DNA from: Bergeyella zoohelcum
Lineage (GTDB): Bacteria; Bacteroidota; Bacteroidia; Flavobacteriales; Weeksellaceae
Direction: 5' to 3'
DNA: 5,094 bases
NCBI GenBank assembly: GCA_030523905.1
Contig: JAUNHO010000098.1
Coordinates: 1 to 5,094 of the forward strand
Shown in pieces: positions 1-5,094 of the stretch. The notes below the pieces were generated by a model. The model was given only the letters and a program-made list of their open reading frames with translations, did no database searches and was not told the origin of the DNA. Within the stretch, counting starts at the first letter, position 1, and the number at the start of each line of letters is the position of its first letter. The translations under genes and the position numbers were made by a program.

Positions 1-558
1 CTGAGAGACAATGGTATCCACGATGTACAGGTGATTTCCGTACCTGGACAACTGACCGACCACTACAACCCAATGAATAAAACCATCAACCTTTCCGAAG
101 CCGTATATATGCAGAGAAATGCCGCCGCTGCGGCTGTAGCCGCCCACGAAACAGGACACGCAGTACAACACGCCGTAGGCTATTCTATGCTACAATTAAG
201 GTCTAAAATGGTTCCCGCTGTGAATATCGCTTCTAACCTAATGCAATGGGTACTGATGGGTGGCATAGCGATGATGGCAATGAGCGGAAACAAAACGATT
301 TTGGCAATCGGTGTGCTGATGTTTGCCGTTACCACCTTGTTTGCTTTCGTTACTTTACCAGTGGAATACGATGCTAGTAATAGGGCTTTGGCTTGGCTGA
401 AAAGTTCAGGGACACTCGCTAATAAAGCCGAATATGAAGGAGCAGAAGATAGCCTAAAATGGGCAGCGAGAACCTATGTAGTAGCAGCATTGGGGTCATT
501 GGCTCAGCTGATGTACTTCGCAATGATGCTGATGGGCGGAAGAAACAACGAAGACTAA
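1..558 (+). CDS. Membrane zinc metallopeptidase, YugP-like (5' end missing)
   Basis: This is the 3' part of a gene whose frame is open from base 1, so the start lies outside the window; 185 codons remain. It resembles the YugP-like zinc metallopeptidases (Pfam Zn_peptidase_2, formerly a DUF), which are usually about 225-230 residues, so roughly 40 N-terminal residues, probably including a first membrane helix, are missing. Counting from the first codon, the zinc-binding HETGH is at residues 49-53 (bases 145-159), preceded by an alanine-rich helix. A later EYDAS segment (about 121-125) fits a third metal ligand. Hydrophobic segments at about 72-92, 96-118 and 162-180 indicate an integral membrane protein. 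The physiological substrate of the family is not established. A GTG at base 31 could be mistaken for a start, but the ten codons before it are in frame and look like family sequence. The gene is less AT-rich than the genes at the other end of the window. It converges on the YigZ gene, sharing four bases at the stops. Confidence 0.92.
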   Translation: MRDNGIHDVQVISVPGQLTDHYNPMNKTINLSEAVYMQRNAAAAAVAAHETGHAVQHAVGYSMLQLRSKMVPAVNIASNLMQWVLMGGIAMMAMSGNKTILAIGVLMFAVTTLFAFVTLPVEYDASNRALAWLKSSGTLANKAEYEGAEDSLKWAARTYVVAALGSLAQLMYFAMMLMGGRNNED

Positions 559-1157
559 GCGATAAATTCAAATGAAATATGGTGCATCTCGGACAAAAGT
601 TCCGAGATGTTTTCTTTTTGTGCCATTTTTACCGATGCTAGGATTTCGCAATTCATTTCGGCGGTAAAGTCTAAAATTTTAGCATCTAATTTATTCAGAA
701 TGGTGAAGATTTGGTTTTGAAGACTAAATTCAAAGTTGATTTTCAGTTGGCATTCCAGCTCTTTGGTGATGATTTCGGCTTCATCTAGCGTTATTTTTGC
801 CGATTCTTTATAGGTTTTCACCAAACCTCCCATACCGAGTTTAGTTCCGCCGTAATACCTTACGACGATGAGTAGAATATTCGTTAAATCATTGGAAAGC
901 AATTGGTTATAAATTGGGAGTCCTGCACTTCCAGAGGGTTCGCCATCGTCATTGGCACGATAATTTTCGCCATTTAGCCCCAGCCGATACGCATAGCAAT
1001 GATGGGTGGCTTTGGGATGCTCGGCATAGATTTTATCTAGATAGAATTTCAGTTCTTGCTCATTATGAATAGGATATGCGTAACCCAAAAACTTACTGCC
1101 TTTTTCTTTCAAAAGGGTGTTTTCTATGGGCGATTTTATGGTTTTATATTCAAACAT
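555..1157 (-). CDS. yigZ: YigZ/IMPACT-family protein
   Basis: A complete 200-residue protein of the YigZ/IMPACT family (UPF0029 N-terminal domain plus a small C-terminal DUF1949-like domain), close to the usual length of about 200. Family hallmarks are visible: AEHPKATHHCYAYR (45-58), NDDGEPSGSAG (69-79) and VVRYYGGTKLGMGGL (98-112). The C-terminal part, about 135-200, has the expected alternating hydrophobic pattern. The eukaryotic relative IMPACT restrains the kinase GCN2. The bacterial role is uncertain, although a link to translation or nucleic-acid binding has been proposed. The protein is presumably cytosolic, with no signal peptide. The ATG at 1157-1155 is chosen because the N-terminus (Lys/Glu/Gly-Ser-Lys-Phe region at 17-23) matches family sequence and the next in-frame Met is residue 109. 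The start is only 4 bases from a promoter-like box. The stop TAG (557-555) overlaps the stop of the converging metallopeptidase gene, and the last codons carry that gene's terminator. Confidence 0.95.
   Translation of the reverse strand: MFEYKTIKSPIENTLLKEKGSKFLGYAYPIHNEQELKFYLDKIYAEHPKATHHCYAYRLGLNGENYRANDDGEPSGSAGLPIYNQLLSNDLTNILLIVVRYYGGTKLGMGGLVKTYKESAKITLDEAEIITKELECQLKINFEFSLQNQIFTILNKLDAKILDFTAEMNCEILASVKMAQKENISELLSEMHHISFEFIA
585..619 (+). terminator. Intrinsic terminator of the metallopeptidase gene, inside yigZ
   Basis: A perfect 9-bp stem, CATCTCGGA (585-593) and TCCGAGATG (601-609), encloses a 7-base loop. On the + strand it is followed at once by TTTTCTTTTT (610-619), the classic form of a Rho-independent terminator. 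It starts 27 bases after the metallopeptidase stop codon. It lies wholly within the coding sequence of the opposing gene, where it encodes residues about 180-191 (the T tract reads as Lys-Glu-Asn on the minus strand). On the minus strand the sequence after the hairpin is not T-rich, so termination should be one-way. Confidence 0.85.
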
Positions 1158-1161
1158 AGTG

Positions 1162-1169
1162 CAAAAATA
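1162..1169 (-). promoter_or_regulatory. Putative -7 promoter box of yigZ
   Basis: Read on the minus strand this is TATTTTTG, a full match to the Bacteroidota -7 consensus TAnnTTTG. No TTG-type -33 element is visible at the usual 17-23-base spacing, which lowers confidence. The final G is followed by CACT and then the ATG, so a start site a few bases downstream would leave almost no 5' leader. A weaker one-mismatch alternative, AATATTTG on the minus strand at 1254-1247, would give a leader of about 80 bases. Confidence 0.5.
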
Positions 1170-1292
1170 AGGGTTTTAATGGAAATTGTTTTCACACGAA
1201 AGAAAATTATTGTTTTCTTGATTATATAATAATATATTTAATTTTTCAAATATTATACATGATTGATAGTATTTTGTATATCTTTTCAAAAT

Positions 1293-1308
1293 AACCTAAA
1301 AATAGGTT
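1293..1308. repeat. Operator-like inverted repeat upstream of rimO
   Basis: AACCTA (1293-1298) and TAGGTT (1303-1308) form a perfect 6-bp inverted repeat around AAAA. Its right edge lies 12 bases before the rimO -7 box, so it covers the region of about -40 to -25 where a -33 element is expected and where none is visible. The placement suits a transcription-factor site, but no regulator can be named. It lies upstream of the predicted start site, so it is not a leader hairpin of rimO. Confidence 0.4.
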
Positions 1309-1320
1309 CTAAAAATTCTG

Positions 1321-1328
1321 TATCTTTG
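1321..1328 (+). promoter_or_regulatory. -7 promoter box of rimO
   Basis: TATCTTTG matches the Bacteroidota -7 consensus TAnnTTTG exactly, including the common following C. It lies 23 bases before the rimO ATG, giving an expected leader of about 18-20 bases. That leader contains only a short purine stretch (CAGAGA, 1343-1348) as a weak ribosome site. A clear -33 TTG is absent; the inverted repeat at 1293-1308 occupies that place. Confidence 0.7.
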
Positions 1329-1351
1329 CCCCTTTATAAAATCAGAGACTA

Positions 1352-2656
1352 ATGCGTACAAAATCGGTTGGGAAAAAGAAAATCAATATTGTTACTTTGG
1401 GGTGTTCTAAGAATCTATATGATTCCGAGGTGCTGATGGGGCAACTGAAAGCCAATGGAAAGGAGGTAGTACACGAGCAGAAAAGAGGGGATATAGTGGT
1501 CATCAATACCTGTGGATTTATAGACAATGCCAAGGAAGAATCTATTAATACGATACTAGATTTTGTGGAAGCCAAGCAACGCGGTGAGGTGGAGAAAGTA
1601 TTCGTAACGGGCTGTTTATCCGAACGATATAAACCAGATTTGGTAAAGGAAATTCCAGATGTGGATCAGTATTTTGGGACGAGAGATTTGCCTATTTTAC
1701 TGAAACATTTGGGGGCAGATTACAAGCACGAGTTGGTAGGAGAGAGGCTCACTACTACGCCGAAACATTACGCATATCTCAAAATATCAGAGGGTTGCGA
1801 TAGACCTTGTTCGTTCTGTGCCATTCCGCTGATGAGAGGTGGGCATATCTCTACACCGATAGAAAATCTGGTGGAAGAAGCGAAAAAATTGGCGCAAAAA
1901 GGAACCAAAGAACTGATTTTAATCGCACAGGATTTGACCTATTATGGTTTGGATTTGTATAAAAAACGAGCCTTAGGAGATTTGCTGAAAGAGTTGGTAA
2001 AAGTAGAGGGAATAGAGTGGATTCGTTTGCATTATGCCTTTCCTACGGGCTTTCCAGAAGATGTTTTGGAGATTATAAAAACCGAGCCGAAGGTCTGCAA
2101 TTATATAGATATTCCGCTACAACACATTAATACGGATTTGCTAAAATCAATGAAACGCGGTACAACCCACGAAAAAACCGATGCTCTTTTGGCGAAATTC
2201 CGTGAAAAAGTACCAGATATGGCAATCAGAACCACTCTTATCGTTGGTTATCCAGGTGAAACGGAGGAGCGTTTCCAAGAGATGAAAGATTGGGTAAGGG
2301 AGCAGAGGTTTGACCGACTAGGTTGCTTCACTTATTCGCACGAGGAAAATACTACCGCCTATGCCCTAGAAGACGATGTGCCACAGGAGGTAAAAGAGGC
2401 GAGAGTAGAGGAGATTATGGAGCTACAATCGCAGATTTCTTGGGAGAAAAATCAGGAGAAAATAGGTAAAATATTCAAGTGTATTTTTGATAGAAAAGAG
2501 GGAAATTACTTCGTAGGAAGAACCGAATTTGATTCCCCAGATGTGGATAATACGGTGCTAGTTTCTGCCGAAAATACTTATATTTCCATAGGAGAATTTG
2601 CCGATGTTAAAATCACTTCCGCAGAGGAGTTTGATCTTTATGGGGAATTGGTTTAG
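1352..2656 (+). CDS. rimO: Ribosomal protein S12 methylthiotransferase RimO
   Basis: RimO is a cytosolic radical-SAM enzyme that adds a methylthio group to the beta carbon of a conserved aspartate in ribosomal protein S12 (Asp88 or Asp89 by numbering). At 434 residues it has the family length. The domains are in the expected order. The N-terminal methylthiotransferase domain (about 11-120) has three cysteines for the auxiliary [4Fe-4S] cluster: C18 in TLGCSKN, C54 in NTCGFID and C88 in VTGCLSE. The radical-SAM domain (about 135-365) has the CxxxCxxC motif at C149, C153 and C156 (GCDRPCSFC), plus IPLQHI and GYPGETEE. A C-terminal TRAM domain (about 370-434) completes it. RimO is favoured over its paralogue MiaB by the N-terminal LGCSKNxYDSE pattern and the GCDRPCSFCAIP cluster context. 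The ATG at 1352 gives the lysine-rich start normal in flavobacterial homologues and sits at the right distance from the promoter box. The gene appears to be transcribed on its own. All key cysteines are present. Confidence 0.97.
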   Translation: MRTKSVGKKKINIVTLGCSKNLYDSEVLMGQLKANGKEVVHEQKRGDIVVINTCGFIDNAKEESINTILDFVEAKQRGEVEKVFVTGCLSERYKPDLVKEIPDVDQYFGTRDLPILLKHLGADYKHELVGERLTTTPKHYAYLKISEGCDRPCSFCAIPLMRGGHISTPIENLVEEAKKLAQKGTKELILIAQDLTYYGLDLYKKRALGDLLKELVKVEGIEWIRLHYAFPTGFPEDVLEIIKTEPKVCNYIDIPLQHINTDLLKSMKRGTTHEKTDALLAKFREKVPDMAIRTTLIVGYPGETEERFQEMKDWVREQRFDRLGCFTYSHEENTTAYALEDDVPQEVKEARVEEIMELQSQISWEKNQEKIGKIFKCIFDRKEGNYFVGRTEFDSPDVDNTVLVSAENTYISIGEFADVKITSAEEFDLYGELV

Positions 2657-2709
2657 GCTAATGATTATACTAAAAATGTGATTTTAGAGTTTAATAAGAG
2701 AAAAAAACA

Positions 2710-2717
2710 TTATATTT
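2710..2717 (+). promoter_or_regulatory. -7 promoter box of the DUF3108-flippase unit
   Basis: TATATTTG is an exact match to the Bacteroidota TAnnTTTG consensus, 55 bases before the chosen ATG at 2773. Only a weak GTTTA (2689-2693) stands near the -33 position. The predicted start site near 2722 gives a leader of about 50 AT-rich bases. The box indicates that the downstream pair is transcribed independently of rimO, although no terminator is visible after rimO, so read-through is possible. Confidence 0.6.
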
Positions 2718-2772
2718 GAACCTAAAATCGCATTTTTTGTGGTTAGTTTTAGTTAAAATTTATAAAGAAAAA

Positions 2773-3543
2773 ATGAAAAAGATTCTGAATATCATAGGTT
2801 TATTGGCTTTTGCGTTGAGTTTTGCTCAGTTGGAGAATATTAAAGCAGGGGAAAGCCTACATTATAGGATACATTATGGTTTTCTGAATGCGGGTACGGC
2901 TACGCTCAGCACTCAAAAGGTGAATTATAATGGTCTGCCGCATCTTTATGTAAAGGGTGTGGGCAAGACTTCTGGAGCGGTGCGTACTTTTTTTAAGGTG
3001 GAAGATTTGTATGAGAGTTATATAGATTTGAAGACAGGTTTGCCTAGTTTTTATGTCCGAAATGTCTATGAGGGTGGCTATACCCAGCACTTTAATACGA
3101 TTTTCAATCATACTGATAATACATTGATTCTCAAAGATAAAGAGAACCCAAAGAATGCTCCAAAGAAAATCAATACGGTGAAAGGGATACAAGATATGCT
3201 GTCTGCATTTTATCATCTCAGAAGTCTTGATGATTCTGAATTGAAGGTAGGAAAAGTTATAAAGCTAAACATTTGGATAGATGATGAAATGTTTCCGTTT
3301 CAGCTGAAAATTGATGGATTGGAAAATGTAGCAACGAAATACGGAAAAGTTAATTGTTTCAGAATCAAGCCAATGGTGATGAGTGGGAGAGTGTTTAAGG
3401 CAAAAGAAGGCGTAACGATGTGGATAACCAATGATAAAAACCGTGTGCCAGTGGCTATAAAAGCGGAACTTTTGGTAGGCTCGTTGAAGGCAAGTTTGGA
3501 TAATTATTCCAACCTAATGTATCCAATTAATTTTAAGAAATAA
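2773..3543 (+). CDS. Secreted DUF3108 domain protein
   Basis: A 256-residue protein with an N-terminal signal peptide: MKKI, a hydrophobic core (about 5-16) and a probable signal peptidase I site after SFA at residue 18, giving a mature protein that begins with Gln. There is no lipobox cysteine and no later membrane helix, so a periplasmic or surface location is expected. The body fits DUF3108 (PF11306): a start near YRIHYGFLNAGTATL (31-45), GIQDMLSAFYHLRSL (138-152), an IWIDDE strand, TMWITNDKNRVPV (215-227) and VGSLKASL (235-242). The family has no firmly assigned function, and none is given here. The frame extends upstream to a TTG at 2716, but that codon overlaps the promoter box, and only the ATG at 2773 places the signal peptide at the N-terminus. 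AAAGAA just upstream may be a weak ribosome site. The flippase gene follows 19 bp later on the same strand. Confidence 0.88.
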   Translation: MKKILNIIGLLAFALSFAQLENIKAGESLHYRIHYGFLNAGTATLSTQKVNYNGLPHLYVKGVGKTSGAVRTFFKVEDLYESYIDLKTGLPSFYVRNVYEGGYTQHFNTIFNHTDNTLILKDKENPKNAPKKINTVKGIQDMLSAFYHLRSLDDSELKVGKVIKLNIWIDDEMFPFQLKIDGLENVATKYGKVNCFRIKPMVMSGRVFKAKEGVTMWITNDKNRVPVAIKAELLVGSLKASLDNYSNLMYPINFKK

Positions 3544-3562
3544 AACTTTTAACCATCACAAA

Positions 3563-5041
3563 ATGAGTGTAGTAGCAAGGCAGGGGATTAAATATTCTTT
3601 GATAGGATATTTCGGTTTTTTACTGGGGACTTTTTCTACCATTTTCATATTTCCTTATGATATTGAGTTCTACGGAAAACTTCGCTACATACTTCCCACA
3701 GCGGAAATGCTCCTACCGATAGTAGTTTTTGGGCTATCATTCTCTAATGTGAAATTCTTTACAAAAACGCAATTTGATAATAAACATCATAATTTCCTAT
3801 CGCTCTCATTATTGGGAGTGGTGGCTAATTTTATTATTTTCTCATTGCTGTTTTTTGCCTTTTTTTATTTCTTTCCAGAATTTAAACAATGGAAAATCTG
3901 GCAAGCGAAACAACTGATTTTACCATTGATTTTAATTTTGGCTTTATCAGCGATATTCAATAAATATATTTCTAATTTTAAGCGAATAGTAATTCCGAAT
4001 ATTTTTGAAAATATATTTCCTAAATTGGCTAATTTAGGGGCTTTTTCTCTATTTTTCTTTATTGGTTTTTCTGAGAACTGGGCATTTGCTTTCTTCTTCG
4101 CAATGTTTGTTTTGGCTCTTTTGGGCTATGTTTTTTACGCCAATAAATTGGAAAAAATCAGACCTGATTTTGATTGGTCTTATATTAAACAAAATGGTTT
4201 TTGGAAAGAAATTTTTAGTTATAGCTTGTTTGGTTTTTTAGGAAATATTGGGAATTATATTGCGTTTCGGGTGGATAATTTTATGATAGGTGAATTTTTA
4301 TCTTTCAAAGAAAATGGGGCATATAGTGTGATTCTTTCAATCTTGTCTTTCATTATGATTCCGCAGATGGGGCTTAATAATATTTCTGCTCCTATCATTA
4401 ATAAAACCATAGCAGAAGGTAATTTTCAAGAATTGGATCAGTTTCATAAAAAAACTTCTCTTTCTTTGTTTTTTTTAGGGGCGGTTCTTTTTTCCTGTAT
4501 ATTAGTTGGTTTTCAGTATCTTACGATGATAATAAAGAATGGCGACCAGCTTCTTTTGGTAGAGCCAGTCATTTGGATTTTGGGTTCGTCTATGCTGTTT
4601 GATTTGGCTACGGGGTTTAATGGGCATATTATTTCCCTATCAAAACATTATAAATTTACTATTGTGGTGATGCTTTTTTTGGCGATTACCACAATAATGC
4701 TCAATTATATTTTTATTAAATATACTAGCCTTGGTTTGATAGGAATTGCATTAGCTACGGCTATTTCTTTATCTTCTTTCAATTTAATTAAGATAATTTT
4801 CAATTATATTAAATTCAAGGTGTTTCCGTTTAGTATAGAGATGGTCTATGCGTCTATACTTTGTACTTCTGCGGTTACAATATCCATAATTTTACCGCCG
4901 TTTGATAGTGTTTTTATTAATATTATTTATAAACCATTAGTAGTTTTAGTGATAATTTTCATAGGAAATCATTTTATGAAAATTTACCCTATGAATCAGT
5001 ATCTAAATATGAAATTTGTAAAAAGTCTTTTCAAATTTTAA
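3563..5041 (+). CDS. Polysaccharide flippase, Wzx-like (MOP superfamily)
   Basis: A 492-residue, very hydrophobic inner-membrane protein with about 14 predicted helices (roughly 11-33, 44-64, 78-106, 116-134, 151-170, 173-193, 215-236, 254-272, 300-322, 333-352, 366-386, 391-412, 427-446 and 452-471). This is the topology of Wzx-type flippases (MVF/Polysacc_synt families), which move lipid-linked sugar units across the inner membrane. The N-terminus (ARQGIKYSLIGYFGFLLG) and the loop RVDNFMIGEFLSFKENGAYS (from residue 236) are typical of oligosaccharide-flippase proteins in Bacteroidota. The substrate (O-antigen, capsule or other glycan) cannot be read from the sequence. The ATG at 3563 gives the usual start and lies 19 bp after the DUF3108 stop, with no terminator or promoter box between, so co-transcription is likely. 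There is no obvious Shine-Dalgarno sequence. The gene is strongly AT-rich compared with the first part of the window, which may reflect its Phe/Ile/Leu content or the usual composition of surface-glycan genes. A lipid II flippase (MurJ-like) is less likely. Confidence 0.87.
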   Translation: MSVVARQGIKYSLIGYFGFLLGTFSTIFIFPYDIEFYGKLRYILPTAEMLLPIVVFGLSFSNVKFFTKTQFDNKHHNFLSLSLLGVVANFIIFSLLFFAFFYFFPEFKQWKIWQAKQLILPLILILALSAIFNKYISNFKRIVIPNIFENIFPKLANLGAFSLFFFIGFSENWAFAFFFAMFVLALLGYVFYANKLEKIRPDFDWSYIKQNGFWKEIFSYSLFGFLGNIGNYIAFRVDNFMIGEFLSFKENGAYSVILSILSFIMIPQMGLNNISAPIINKTIAEGNFQELDQFHKKTSLSLFFLGAVLFSCILVGFQYLTMIIKNGDQLLLVEPVIWILGSSMLFDLATGFNGHIISLSKHYKFTIVVMLFLAITTIMLNYIFIKYTSLGLIGIALATAISLSSFNLIKIIFNYIKFKVFPFSIEMVYASILCTSAVTISIILPPFDSVFINIIYKPLVVLVIIFIGNHFMKIYPMNQYLNMKFVKSLFKF

Positions 5042-5094
5042 TGATTTTGTAAAATGTACTTTCGTATTTCTGTATGAAGTTCTCTGCTAATGTT
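5038..5094 (-). CDS. Possible 3' tail of a minus-strand gene
   Basis: On the minus strand the window's last 54 bases read as 18 codons without a stop, ending NISRELHTEIRKYILQNH and then TAA at 5040-5038. That stop would share four bases with the flippase stop. A second minus-strand frame is also open, ending LAENFIQKYESTFYKIIKI with TGA at 5033-5031, and looks equally protein-like. One of them may be the C-terminus of a converging gene, but the stretch is too short to choose between them or to exclude plain intergenic DNA. No product is assigned. Confidence 0.25.
   Translation of the reverse strand, partial: NISRELHTEIRKYILQNH

Noticed and set aside
121..143. GC-rich inverted repeats (GCCGC...GCGGC and CGGCT...AGCCG)
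   Set aside because: They arise from the run of alanine codons just before the HETGH motif and are fully explained by coding sequence.
1342..1575. A minus-strand open frame of 77 codons across the rimO start
   Set aside because: It lies antisense to the well-supported rimO N-terminus and across its promoter leader, has Ser/Phe-rich low-complexity content and matches no family I recognise.
2670..2687. CTAAAA...TTTTAG hairpin after rimO as a terminator
   Set aside because: The 6-bp stem is almost all A-T, and it is followed by a purine-rich stretch instead of a T tract.
2716..2772. An upstream TTG start adding 19 residues to the DUF3108 protein
   Set aside because: The TTG overlaps the TATATTTG promoter box, so it would lie upstream of the transcript, and the extension would bury the signal peptide.
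3023..3030. TAGATTTG matching the -7 consensus inside the DUF3108 gene
   Set aside because: It is intragenic with no gene start nearby on that strand. Such a short AT-rich consensus is expected by chance, a caution that also applies to the promoter calls made here.
2857..3216. A minus-strand open frame of 119 codons inside the DUF3108 gene
   Set aside because: It is antisense to a gene with a signal peptide and family motifs. Its translation is Ile/His/Arg-rich without domain character, as expected from the complement of the real gene.
5074..5094. ATG at 5074 on the + strand, open to the window edge, as a new gene start
   Set aside because: Only seven codons are visible, there is no purine-rich ribosome site, and the nearest box (TACTTTCG, 5057-5064) has a mismatch to the promoter consensus.

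Overview
The window looks like ordinary chromosome from a member of the Bacteroidota, most likely the class Flavobacteriia and close to the Chryseobacterium/Riemerella/Elizabethkingia group. The evidence is the AT-rich DNA, start codons without strong Shine-Dalgarno sequences, Bacteroidota-type -7 promoter boxes (TAnnTTTG) ahead of three genes, and protein sequences with the character of that group. The genus is inferred from recall of family sequences, not from a search.

Layout. Positions 1-558 (+) hold the 3' part of a membrane zinc metallopeptidase gene (YugP-like, HExxH motif). It converges on a complete minus-strand gene, 1157-555, for a YigZ/IMPACT-family protein, and the two stop codons share four bases (555-558). 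The metallopeptidase transcript appears to end at a strong intrinsic terminator (585-619) that lies inside the YigZ coding sequence. A 194-bp AT-rich region (1158-1351) separates the divergent yigZ and rimO genes. It carries a promoter box for each and a perfect 6-4-6 inverted repeat beside the rimO box. rimO (1352-2656, +) encodes the radical-SAM methylthiotransferase that modifies ribosomal protein S12. A new promoter box at 2710-2717 then probably starts a two-gene unit: a secreted DUF3108 protein (2773-3543) and, 19 bp later, a 14-helix polysaccharide flippase of the MOP superfamily (3563-5041). The last 53 bases may hold the tail of a further minus-strand gene that again overlaps its neighbour's stop codon.

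How the genes relate. The first three are unrelated conserved or housekeeping functions: membrane proteolysis, a small conserved protein linked in other organisms to translation-stress control, and ribosome modification. The last two both act in the cell envelope and may be co-transcribed, but no shared pathway can be proved from sequence alone. I see no mobile element, RNA gene, CRISPR array or defence system, and no clear sign of a novel system. The points most worth a second look are regulatory: the terminator embedded in an opposing gene, the possibly leaderless yigZ mRNA, and the operator-like repeat at the rimO promoter.
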